Shown in pieces: positions 23,791-33,558 of a stretch of DNA of 64,000 nucleotides. A program made the translations under genes and the position numbers. The stretch lies in NCBI GenBank assembly GCA_030015575.1, contig JASDDO010000016.1:111929241-111993240 (forward strand), written 5' to 3'. Origin of the DNA: Agapanthus africanus. Taxonomy: Eukaryota > Streptophyta > Magnoliopsida > Asparagales > Amaryllidaceae. Positions within the stretch are counted from its first letter, which is position 1, and every line of letters starts with the position of its first letter. Under the pieces are notes generated by a model, which saw only the letters and a program-made list of their open reading frames with translations, did not search any database and was not told where the DNA came from.

Positions 23791-24384
23791 TGATCTGAGG
23801 ACAGTACCTGAGTACTCTGCATGCATTAAAATTTTACCAAGAGGTTTTCGAAAAAGAGTAGCTATAGTCTCGCTATTTCCTACGTGTACGTGAGCGACAC
23901 GAACGTTTATAAAGGGGGAAAACCTTTTGGGATATTTTAAAAACGACGGAACGTGTATTTAAGAAAACATATATGAACATATATTATTATTTTAAAATGA
24001 GCGACCGTCGGTTATGCCGGAAGTTACGCAATCCCGCGGCGATTTAGAAAAGATTTTGCATGTGTTTTATTCAGATTTTGGAGTTTTTCAAGAATGCGTA
24101 CTATACATGTATTATAGTATTTGACTAGTGTATATTGGATTTCAGTAGTGGATTTCGAGATCTGTATCTTTATTATAACTCCGAAGATATGCGTGCAAAT
24201 CAGATGATTTGCGTAACGCTTGACGGAGTTCGATTTTGAGTTTTGATACTCGTTTTTATGCGCACTTGAGCGCTGTGATATTTCTGCGATTTCCATGAAT
24301 TCGGAGCCCCGTTGTTTTGAGCTGATTATTGAAATGTTTTAGATTTTGGGGATTTAAATTTAAATTCGGGGACCGAATTTATTT

Positions 24385-24397
24385 AAGGGGGGAAGAA
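24385..24397 (+). other. B polypurine tract
   Basis: AAGGGGGGAAGAA lies just before the TGTAACG of the 3' LTR. Confidence 0.88.
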
Positions 24398-27300
24398 TGT
24401 AACGTTTCAGAAATTATAAAATATTATTTTTGGAATTTAATATTAAAATAATATTTTTCCCGAAAACTGCCAATTTGCGAAATTGGGGTTTTTGGAAAAA
24501 GGTATAAATATATACCAATAATTATGAAATAAATGGAAATTAAAATGATTTATTCATTTAAATATATAATTAAAGGATTTGGCATTTTTAAAATTTATTT
24601 TATGCAGTTTTGATAAAAACCCGATTAGTGCACTACTAATCACGATTAAGCCAAATCCGCATTTCTACAGTTTTCCATGGTTAGTGCACCATGACATGTT
24701 TCATTTTGTTACATGTTTCATTTCTTTTGTGTTATGGTTTATTGGTGGAGAGAAAAGAAATGATTAAAGGAAAAGTCAATGGAGACATAATGATTAGGTT
24801 AGGTGAGCTTTGGAGAGAGAAAGAGAGTGTGAATTAGTGAGAGAGAAGGGGGGGCTGCTGCCCATTCTTTTTCCCCCATCTTTTTTTTGAAATCCTTCAT
24901 CTCTACAACTCCACAACCCTCCACAAAAATCCCTAGATCTATCTCCAACCATGCCCCAAAACTCTACACTCCCTTCACAAAACTTTATCCCCTCTTCAAC
25001 CTCTACACGATGGACCGAGCAAAATAGGATTTTGACGACGTTGGGAAGTTAGTGCTTCCTAGAGTGGACTAGACGGGGTATAATTTCTTCCCTTTAGATT
25101 AGTTTTGTGAGATATCATGTTTAGATGTCGTTTTGTGAAGATTAGTGGACATTGGGAAACCCTAGTGAATGTTTGAGTGTTGGTTTGAATTGGGTGATAC
25201 CTAGTAGCTGTTAACTAAACTTAGGTGCTGTTTAGTGACCTGGACCAGACCCTAGAAACCCCAAAACACGGATTTAGAATCCTGACATCGGATAAATGTG
25301 TGATCTGTGAAGGTATTTTGGAATCTGGAGCAACCCGGGGACACTAGAAATTATTTTGGAATTACTGGGAGTCGTGCAGGCACCTAGGAAGCTACCACTG
25401 AGACCCGAGCCCCTAATTCAAACCTAAGGTCGCAGATTTAATCATTCTGGCGGCAATTTGCGGCCAGAGTAAGATGGAATGGTTCCAGATTTGGTCCATG
25501 GCTCCTTTTGCACTAAATTAGACCCCTCCTATATATAGTTTTGGCTAATTGTCATCTGGGGAAAATCTGGGAGCATTTTGGTTTGTTTTAGGCGATGTTT
25601 TCCGTATTTTTAAATGCACTTTCTTGATATTTGGATTTGTATTTTGTTGTCGGATGTTCGGACATCGACAACATGGGTTGTTTGATTGATTTGCACGGTT
25701 ATGCCCTAGGTTCTAACCTGTGAGCACACTGTGCACTGTATCCGTTTTCTGTGTCGATTTTAATACGTATTGTGATTGGTTATTATTATAGGTACCCTCG
25801 CATTGATTCCGAGGCGAAGAAGCGTGGCGTCATCGATTTGGGCGAGCGAAGACAGGTGAGTAGATCTATATCTACCGGGGAAGTCGGGTGGATAGCGTAT
25901 AGCACCCCCGCAAACTTCTGATGGAAACCGATTTATAGAGTATGGTTAGGAAACCTAGATTAGGAAACTAGGGTTAGAATATAGATAGCTATGTAGTCAC
26001 ATTAGAAACTAGAGGTTAGTTAAGTGTGATATGCTACTACTAACCTAGGATGATATTTAGCGATATTACCGCTTAGGGTTCTGTAGGACTAGATAGTCGA
26101 TGTAGATGCGTCATCCGAACCATACCTTTTTCTAAACTAAAGAATCGTATGTGTCTTTTAAATGTATAACTTGAGGGATGTTACGGATTTTCAAATGATA
26201 TCTTTTCCGTAAAAGAACTGTAACCCATGTTTCCAAAACTACGATTCACTTCTTTAAAAATCTGATTGTATGGTTCGGAAGTGTTTGTTAGTTTAGATAC
26301 TTATACATAGTAGAGATAGCATGTTTATGTAAATTCGACATGATATGAGATATAAATGCGATGAAAGAATACAAGACGAATTTGATGATATGATGATATG
26401 ATGTGATGGTATACGGATGCGAGTCGATCGAGATGATTTATACCCTGCCGGTCCCCTGATATGAGATTATTGCAGATGCTACCCGGGACATAGGTATATA
26501 GGGTTATATATATATATAGAATGTTGTGAATCAGGGATGATAGGCCGTATGTGATATTAGGCCGTACCCTCATTTGTCTTATAGGATGATGGGATCCCTA
26601 TTAGCTTAATGCCGTCGCACGATGATATTCCGTGCGTGATGAATTGACTTGATGATTGATCCTTACCCTTGACTAGAGGTTGTTGTACGATGGATTATAC
26701 CGTACGCGATGTTTTTGGGCTAGATGCCGATTGATAGATTCACCGACTCGGACATATGATAATTATGTATACCTTATAGCTGTTAGCTGATGAGTTACTT
26801 GCTGCATTCATGATATTATTATTGCATCGCATATACCTGTGATAGTACACCTGCACCATTATCGATGATGCGTATGTTACACGTACACATATTTTTCGGC
26901 TCACACACTTCATCATCGATAATTGCCATGTCACTACACAGTAGAGTTGTTGCATCATGACATATACATAGATACATTCATACTTGCGGATATACACATT
27001 CGTATATCCATATTGGTGTACATATACCTTGATACACCCATACTTGTGCATAAACACGTCGTATATTCATATTTGTGCACACATACATGGTACATCTATA
27101 CTTGTGCATATGCATATTGTACCTATATAGATAACTGGTTTTATTGGGAAATTGGGAACCGCAAGTCATATTTTAAAAACTGGAATCATTTTAAAAGAGC
27201 GGTTTTCCCCATAATGTGTCATATCATATTGCATGATACACGGATATGCTCGCATTTCTTTTTACATGTCACATACATCATGCTCTATTATTTTACGCAT

Positions 27301-27491
27301 TGAGATATGCTGTTTTCATGAGATTTCTGGATTTCGCGGATATTTCAAATGAGATTATGTGTTATTTTAAAAACCCGGTTTCTCTTGATATGATATTTTA
27401 GTGCGTCCCCATGTGTTTTCTCGATTCTGAGAGTGGCATGTGAAACCCGATTCGAGGAGTGGTAGGCACCGTCTGCGGGTACATGGTGGAC
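24398..27491 (+). mobile_element. B 3' LTR, truncated by F
   Basis: It matches 5540-8642 and then stops at ATGGTGGAC, where element F begins. The expected remaining ~1.38 kb (like 8643-10025) is not found anywhere else in the window and must lie in the N gap or be lost. It includes a shorter (TA)7 tract at 26505-26518 and the stem-loop at 26858-26923. Confidence 0.92.
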
Positions 27492-27870
27492 AGTTCAGAC
27501 TAGAATAATGCATTATTATATTCCCCATTCTTATTCTTTTTATAAATAAACAGGTGCTTTTGACGCATGTCTGCTACATGTTACAGGTTACAGGTTCTTG
27601 GACAGAAAACAGTGCAAACGATGTAAAAACGATGAAAATGTGGACTTTAACCAACAAACAGAGAATCTTGATCAAGCCTACATAAGGAACAATTCACAAA
27701 GCAAGATTCAAGGCATCGACTCAAAGCGAACGGTGATAAATCCTTTGCAAATTGTTCACTGAAGATCTAGAACCAACCTAGAAGCCTAATGGAAAAGGAC
27801 ATATAGAAACAGCAAGAAAATAAAGCCCAAAAGCAGCACAAAAAATTTGACAAGCCAAGTCCACTATTGG

Positions 27871-27919
27871 GCCGCGGAACCGCGGCCCAACCCCTACCAA
27901 AGCCGCGGTTCCGCGGCCA
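27871..27919 (+). repeat. GC-rich inverted repeat, type I (F LTR)
   Basis: GGCCGCGGAACCGCGGC (27871-27887) and its exact reverse complement (27903-27919) form a 17-bp perfect stem with a 15-nt loop. Each arm is itself nearly palindromic. In the 3' LTR, the N gap starts 4 bases before this site. Confidence 0.92.
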
Positions 27920-28041
27920 TAAAGCGCAATCAGGAGCTGAAAATTTTACCTAAACTTGATGCGGCGTTGACTGGTCTTTATAGGGCTATTTTTGTAATTG
28001 TAGACATGCGGATCAAAATGTAACCTAGGGTTTCTATTTCC

Positions 28042-28050
28042 TATAAATAG
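28042..28050 (+). promoter_or_regulatory. F LTR TATA box (candidate)
   Basis: TATAAATAG fits the plant TATA consensus and lies ~45 bp before an AATAAA (28089-28094) in the same LTR, the usual U3-R arrangement. The transcription start is inferred, at about 28070-28080. Confidence 0.6.
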
Positions 28051-28088
28051 AACTCTAAAGATTGTAAACCTTATGCCTCCCTTTAATG

Positions 28089-28094
28089 AATAAA
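28089..28094 (+). promoter_or_regulatory. F LTR polyadenylation signal (candidate)
   Basis: AATAAA downstream of the TATA box, within the LTR. In the 3' LTR the equivalent position is hidden by the N gap. Confidence 0.5.
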
Positions 28095-28825
28095 ATTTAG
28101 AAATCTTTTGGAGAGCATCGGTGCCTCTTTTCACTTTATGAATTCAGATCTGACAAACCTGCGTTGATGTTTGGAGAGAGCCATCTGTAAGTAATTTAAT
28201 TTCTCACCCTAGTGTAGATTTCAATTCCTTGCCCTAGGTAGATTTAATTTCATGCCCTAGGAACTTGTTTAAGGTTTAGTTTTGAGGAAGGATTTTGAGA
28301 GATGAGATCTCTCATCCCTTTCTTACCCACCAAATATTTACAATAGGACTCCATGCATACACGCACATACCGCACCCTACGACATCCTACCCCTCGAGGT
28401 AACGATGACACCGTAGTGTAAAGGACCGGTTGCTCGTGTTTTCCATGGAGGTTAGGGTAAGGATCTCTAAAGGAAGGACAAGAACATAGAGGAAGGAACA
28501 CCTTCCCGAACGGATCTAATCCCCTTTATTGATAATTACCATAACTCCTCAAAGATCTTCATTCGGGTATTGAAAGCGGTGAGATTTAATTACATTTCCA
28601 AACCATCCCTAAACCTAGCCCTAGAAAGAGTAGATCTAGATAATTGCCCTAGGTTAATTAGGTTTTTAGATTTAATAATTAATCCCAACATCCTTCGGAA
28701 TTAACTCGTAAGCGCGACTAGGAGATTCACAAAATCCATGTGGACCGACCCGTACTCACCGGCTAGCTTCATGCGACGCCGTTCTTGATTGCGGTTTAGA
28801 AATAGTTTTTGACAGAAAAATCAAA

Positions 28826-28843
28826 TGGCGCCGTTGCCGGGGA
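28826..28843 (+). other. F primer-binding site (tRNA-Asp)
   Basis: TGGCGCCGTTGCCGGGGA is the standard Athila-type primer site, complementary to the 3' end of plant tRNA-Asp. Confidence 0.92.
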
Positions 28844-29591
28844 TGGCGTAGAACATTCCTTTTTGCAATTTCGTGTTAATCTTAGTAAAATAAAAAATCA
28901 TAAAAATCATAAAAAATATATAAATATTTCATCTGTTATTTTTGGAAGGGATACTTTGTTGTTTGAATTTTACAGGATATACAAAATCGGATCTGGAAAT
29001 TTCCAGAAAGCGAAACAGAAAACGGGATATTGGAACAGAAGGGAAATTAAAAATCAGAGCAGCAGAATTTTTTCCAAGATCCGAGCCCCCCCATTCCGCC
29101 GCCCTTCCGCCGCGGTAACCCACCTTAGACCGCGGATCCGCCGCGGTCTTGGAAGATCAGAGCATAGAAAAAATTCTTGGGAACCGTTATGACTTGTTGA
29201 CCGCGAAAACGCGGCACTAAAGCTCTTTTGCCGCGGAATGGCGGCGCTCTGTTGACATCATCTTCTAAAAAAATTTCTGTAAGATCTTCTGTTCTTCCTC
29301 TGCAAAAATCTCCATATATTTTCTGAAAAATGCCTACAGGATTTTGTGCACTTTAAAAATATATTCCCTTCCAAATAACAATCTTGTGCAGGATTTTTGG
29401 GCCCCGCTTAAAATAAAATTGATGCAAGTAATATTTTGCTGTTGCATATCTTTTCTCGAAAATCTTTTTGCAACTATTTCCAAATAAAGATAAAAAGAAA
29501 ATAGAAAATTTTTATTAGAAAACTTGCAAACTTTTGCCGCAAACAAATCCTTGCACCACTCAACTTTCTTTCTTTCCCTCTTCCTTACAAC
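28844..29591 (+). other. F leader with GC-rich blocks
   Basis: AT-rich non-coding leader with two GC-rich clusters at about 29090-29150 and 29200-29255, made of CCGCGG, CCGCCGCGG and GCGGCGC words that can pair with one another. The ORF at 28809-29192 overlaps the primer-binding site and is not credible as a gene. Confidence 0.65.
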
Positions 29592-31589
29592 ATGGGTACC
29601 CCATATAATAAATCACTTGCCGAACTTTGGTATCCCGAACCTAATTTTGCGTCGTACGTCAATTTGTTCGGTCAATTTAAAGACGATCCTTCCTTGTCTA
29701 AAAAATCTTTGAAAGATCAAATAGAGGCGTCTAGGAGAAACAGTTTGACTTTTCAACCCACTTTTTATCAACCGAGTCAACCTTTACCACCTCCATATGT
29801 TGATACCACTTTTTCAAGTCCTTCTGTCACTCCTAAGCCGATGTCCATAGCTGAGCATATTGCTCAATCTCGCAGCCGATCTTTCACCCCTCTCCACTCA
29901 TCTAGTTCTAGGGATCTACATGACTATTCACCTTTTTATCCATATGTTGACCCTACCCCTGTCCAATCACCCACTTCCTACCAGTCCTACCCGACCTTCC
30001 CACCCTCACTAGACATTGATTCTACACAGCCATTAGGGAGTTTTGCATATCCACACGATTTTGAATCTTTTACCGAAACCCCCTCACCACCTAAGTCTAG
30101 TTTGGAAGAGTCGTCGGAGGCGTATATCGCAGCAACAAACAAAATGGTTAGGAATGTGGAATCGTCCATGGCCGCCCTTATGCAACCTAGTGAACCGGTA
30201 GCTAGTTTCCCGCTAGCTCAAAATTTTTTAATGTACAAGGAGGCGGTTGGAGAGAGTGAGAATGTGAGAGGATTTCCAAATCAAACCTACCCCTACCCAA
30301 TTAAAGCCCACAACTCCTGTTTTCCATCGATTGCCCTAAATAGTACACCTGTTGAAAATAAAAATGAGTTGTGTGATTTTGTAGTGTTTGATTTGCCAAA
30401 TTGTGAGGAACCCCTTTCGAGTGAAACCGCACCTAATCCTTTCGATCTTTCCACCTCCCATCTAGAACCTAAATCGATATATATTCATGCTTTTGATGAG
30501 GTGACTAAGGAAATTGATTTTCACTTGATTGAGGATATAGACGCCGGGAATATTTCGGATGATGAACCTGTCGATTTAATTGAAATTTTATGTTCAAATC
30601 ATCATCCTGAGTTATTAAATGTTTCTCCCGAATCTCATATGCGTCTAGATTTTGATGATAATAGCATGGATGAGTTAAATATTGAGGATAGTATTGAGGA
30701 GAGTCTTGAGGATAATATTGAGGTTGAATCATTTTTGTTTGATGTGTCTGATTTTCCAATTCATCCTCCTGAACCTTTGACTGTTATATCACCCTCCCTC
30801 CTTCCCATCTTTCCGACCCCGCTTGAAGACTGTGAGCTTGAAACCTTTTCCTTTGAATTTGACACAATTCTCACAGACGATAACACTTACGAGTGTTTCA
30901 CTTTTTCGGACGATGTTGATGACTCACCGCCCGAGTTTGAGTCCTTTACATTTTCAGATGAGTTAGTTGAACCATCAGACTCGGTTGATTATAGTAGTTT
31001 CGAACCATTAATGAAATCTTTCAAGTTCGAAACAGTTTACTGCGGTGAGAAAGATACTATCCCTAATTCACTCCATTTCGTCTTTCCCATTGTTCCGACT
31101 GAACAAGAGACAGTTACGCTTTCATCTCCTATACCAAGTTCGGCGTACCCATGTTTTCTTGCGAATCTTGAGGGATTTGACCCCATTTCCCGACGGGTTG
31201 ATAGGTTAGCGCAATCGCTTATAACATATCGGTTATCACATATTGCGCTAATTTATTCACTCGATTTACACCCTCAAGTTCGCGCGATCCTTCTTTCTCC
31301 TTTCCGCCATTCTTCTCCCCCACCGAGACCATATTCTACCATTTTTCTTTCCATACGGTCTTGTGTGTTTCTCATTTCTTTCCTCCACACCCCATTCTTG
31401 CACCAACTATACCATTACCACGATAAGATCTTTGAATGGTTGGTGCTAACCTTTGGCTTGTGCAAGGCCAAGCTTAAGTTTCGGGGGAACCTTGTTGTAT
31501 ATATGTATATATATTTTTTTGTTTTCTTTTACTATAAAAAAAATAAAAATTTTCAAAACATAAAAAAAAATTATAAAAAAAATTTATAA
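29592..31589 (+). CDS. Uncharacterised 665-residue acidic, proline- and serine-rich protein of element F
   Basis: An uninterrupted ORF opens with MGTPYNKSLAELWYPEPNF and occupies the place of gag-pol. Residues ~1-60 contain WYPEP and KDDPSLSKKSLKDQIEASRR, ~60-170 are rich in P, S, Y and T, ~250-480 are strongly acidic (many D and E, repeated FTFSD and FEFD words), and ~530-640 are more basic and hydrophobic (SRRVDRLAQSL, then FEWLVLTFGLCKAK). The last ~25 residues, rich in K, N and Y, read through A/T-rich DNA and may not be functional. I see no zinc knuckle, protease DTG, RT YxDD, integrase or transmembrane env signature, and I do not recognise the family. The start ATG lies ~770 nt after the primer-binding site. 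That the frame stayed open in an otherwise non-autonomous element suggests recent insertion or selection; function is unknown. Confidence 0.7.
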   Translation: MGTPYNKSLAELWYPEPNFASYVNLFGQFKDDPSLSKKSLKDQIEASRRNSLTFQPTFYQPSQPLPPPYVDTTFSSPSVTPKPMSIAEHIAQSRSRSFTPLHSSSSRDLHDYSPFYPYVDPTPVQSPTSYQSYPTFPPSLDIDSTQPLGSFAYPHDFESFTETPSPPKSSLEESSEAYIAATNKMVRNVESSMAALMQPSEPVASFPLAQNFLMYKEAVGESENVRGFPNQTYPYPIKAHNSCFPSIALNSTPVENKNELCDFVVFDLPNCEEPLSSETAPNPFDLSTSHLEPKSIYIHAFDEVTKEIDFHLIEDIDAGNISDDEPVDLIEILCSNHHPELLNVSPESHMRLDFDDNSMDELNIEDSIEESLEDNIEVESFLFDVSDFPIHPPEPLTVISPSLLPIFPTPLEDCELETFSFEFDTILTDDNTYECFTFSDDVDDSPPEFESFTFSDELVEPSDSVDYSSFEPLMKSFKFETVYCGEKDTIPNSLHFVFPIVPTEQETVTLSSPIPSSAYPCFLANLEGFDPISRRVDRLAQSLITYRLSHIALIYSLDLHPQVRAILLSPFRHSSPPPRPYSTIFLSIRSCVFLISFLHTPFLHQLYHYHDKIFEWLVLTFGLCKAKLKFRGNLVVYMYIYFFVFFYYKKNKNFQNIKKNYKKNL

Positions 31590-32968
31590 ATAAATAAACA
31601 GGGGAGTATCGGCATTTTGACCCTCTTGGTTTAGCATGACAGTGAGGACACTGTCAAGTTCAAGTTTGGGGGTCTGCTCGGTACGTCTTCTTCCTTCGTA
31701 TTCATTTGTATATATTTTGCATTTGCATACTTATTTGAAAAACCATAAAAATTTCAAAAATTTCAAAAATTATAAATATTAATGTATTCAATTTTGGCTA
31801 ATTGACTTGAGTTTGACAAATAGGTTAACTGGCTAGGAACAACTAGATCTTAGACTTAGTGAATTAAAAACCCTAAAAATAACATTCCTTAAAGTTTAGC
31901 GGTAGAAAGTATATGCCTTGTAGTTTATTTAGAAATAGGTAAATTTTGGGTTCACTTCTTGTGCTAAGTCGAAACAAAGGAAGAGTATTGATATTCTTAT
32001 TAGAGTATAAGTTTGAAAAATAGTTCCTAGATTAAGTCTAGATTCTGAAAATGTATACCCTATAAATTGCACAATCACGCACCTTGAAACTTGGAATAGT
32101 AGAAGAGATCTTGAAATGCTCTTGTCTAAAGTCCTTAGTACGAAGAAAATGAAACAAAAAAAAATATAAGTGTGAATAAAGAATATAAATAAATGGACAC
32201 TGGTTTTTGTGATTACTTAAGGCTGCAAAAATAGAAAAATATTTAGCGAGGGTGCTTTATCACCTAGTGCCTTAGACCAACTGGTTTGGGAGTCACTGCT
32301 AAAAGCCTTGGGTGTTTCAAGACTAGAAATTACGCTTAAATGTGCAAACACATCTTGTAATCGGTTGTTGGTACCTCAAGAAGTATTAACGATCGCATGA
32401 AGGATGTGTAAGAAAAAATTCAATTAAAAATTCACCAATTAAGAAGTGCTTTGGACAACGGACGAGAGAATGATTGCTTGATTTGAATTTTCAAGTGTAG
32501 GGGTGATCTATACACACACATAGGGGTATGTGATTGGAATTTAGATAAGAGAGAGAAATGAAGAATAGAACTTGTATCTTTAGTAGAGTTGATAGAAATT
32601 CCTAAGTGGAGATGGAACCCTAGAAGGAAAGCTTAAGAGATGCCGAAAGCTAAGTCTATAAAACATATATAATCTTAAGTTAGATGATAGGGAAGTGTGA
32701 AGAATATGGGTGGATAATTTACGGGTCGACGATAATAGAATTCCTTGTTAGAAGACCAAATTGGAGAACAAAAGTTAATGGGCCGAATTGATAAGATTTT
32801 GTGGGTGTAATCCGTTGAAAACCCTCAGGAGACAACACTCCTCCTACTAGGGACACCTAGAGGTTTAACGGCTTGTTGCACAAGCTCAGTGCAATCACGT
32901 TTCACTGCGAAAGTGCGGTTAGGATTTTAGTGAATAAAAATAAGTTTGCTTGAGGACGAGCAAAAGAT
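31590..32968 (+). other. F 3' non-coding tail
   Basis: About 1.4 kb of A-rich DNA with no ORF of note. At 31638-31655 there is a perfect 7-bp hairpin (GACAGTG/CACTGTC), followed at 31661-31672 by a second polypurine-like CAAGTTTGGGGG. The rest shows nothing I can name. Confidence 0.65.
31638..31672 (+). other. Hairpin plus internal polypurine-like tract in F
   Basis: GACAGTG-AGGA-CACTGTC lies just upstream of CAAGTTTGGGGG, a near copy of the true polypurine tract at 32969-32980. It sits 1.3 kb before the 3' LTR. Confidence 0.7.
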
Positions 32969-32980
32969 AAGTTTGGGGGT
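32969..32980 (+). other. F polypurine tract
   Basis: AAGTTTGGGGGT, preceded by GAGGACGAGCAAAAGAT, lies three bases before the 3' LTR start. This arrangement is typical of Athila/Tat elements. Confidence 0.9.
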
Positions 32981-32983
32981 ATT

Positions 32984-33358
32984 TGTTCAGACTAGAATAT
33001 TGCATTATTATATTCCCCATTCTTATTCTTTTTATAAATAAACAGGTGCTTTTGACGCATGTCTGCTACATGTTACAGGTTACAGGTTCTTGGACAGAAA
33101 ATAGTGCAAACGATGTAAAAACGATGAAAATGTGGACTTTAACCAACAAACAGAGAATCTTGATCAAGCCTACATAAGGAACAATTCACAAAGCAAGATT
33201 CAAGACATCGACTCAAAGCGAACGGTTAAAAATCCATTGCAAATTGTTCACTGAAGATCTGGAACCAACCTAGAAGCCCAAATGGAAAAGGACATATAAA
33301 AACAGCAAGAAAATAATGCCCAAAAGCAGCACAATAAATTTGACAAGCCAAGTCCACT
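32984..33358 (+). mobile_element. F 3' LTR, visible start
   Basis: It begins TGTTCAGACTAG and matches 27492-27866 until the N gap. About 957 bp of this LTR are hidden. Confidence 0.92.
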
Positions 33359-33558
33359 NNNNNNNNNNNNNNNNNNNNNNNNNNNNNNNNNNNNNNNNNN
33401 NNNNNNNNNNNNNNNNNNNNNNNNNNNNNNNNNNNNNNNNNNNNNNNNNNNNNNNNNNNNNNNNNNNNNNNNNNNNNNNNNNNNNNNNNNNNNNNNNNNN
33501 NNNNNNNNNNNNNNNNNNNNNNNNNNNNNNNNNNNNNNNNNNNNNNNNNNNNNNNNNN
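33359..33558. other. Assembly gap (200 N)
   Basis: Exactly 200 N. From the LTR copies in this window, the true missing DNA should be about 957 bp of F LTR, 1383 bp of B LTR, 24 bp of C LTR and two 5-bp target duplications, roughly 2.37 kb. The N count is therefore a placeholder. The predicted ORFs spanning it are artefacts. Confidence 0.9.

Larger units (their letters stand above)
22128..24397 (+). other. B internal region, right part
   Basis: This resumes element B after copia E. 22128-22840 is moderately GC-rich, with no ORF I can assign. 22860-23800 is a low-complexity region built around TGCAC/GCACT words. 23820-24397 is non-coding, ending in a purine-rich tract before the 3' LTR. Minus-strand ORFs at 22158-22541 and 22604-22828 show no recognisable domain. 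No RT, RNase H or integrase motif is seen on either strand. Confidence 0.6.
5540..27491 (+). mobile_element. Element B: non-autonomous gypsy-type element with very long LTRs
   Basis: Visible parts are 5' LTR 5540-10025, primer-binding site 10030-10041, internal DNA 10026-11779 and 22128-24397 (split by copia E), polypurine tract near 24385-24397, and 3' LTR 24398-27491, cut off by F. The LTRs start TGTAACG and end GTGACA, like those of C, and the last ~100 bp of the two LTR types are related. Once E is removed, the internal part is only ~4.0 kb and shows no RT, integrase or protease, so I call it a LARD-like derivative of a chromovirus that depended on a relative for proteins. The right end lies in the N gap. 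The left flank is CCTAA (5535-5539). Confidence 0.85.
27492..28823 (+). mobile_element. F 5' LTR (1.33 kb)
   Basis: It starts AGTTCAGACTAGAATA (TGTTCAGACTAG in the 3' copy) and ends AAAAATCA two bases before the primer-binding site. The first ~375 bp match 32984-33358 closely. It contains a GC palindrome (27871-27919), a TATA-like box and an AATAAA signal. Confidence 0.9.
27492..33358 (+). mobile_element. Element F: Athila/Tat-like non-autonomous retrotransposon
   Basis: 5' LTR 27492-28823, primer-binding site 28826 (tRNA-Asp type), a leader with GC-rich palindromes, one intact ORF (29592-31589), a 1.4 kb non-coding tail, the polypurine tract AAGTTTGGGGGT (32969-32980) and a 3' LTR from 32984 that runs into the N gap. 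The primer and polypurine tract are those of the Athila/Tat branch of gypsy (family knowledge). The first base of the 5' LTR appears mutated (AG for TG). No gag zinc knuckle, RT or integrase is found, so it depends on a helper. It inserted into the B 3' LTR; the left flank is TGGAC. Confidence 0.87.
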
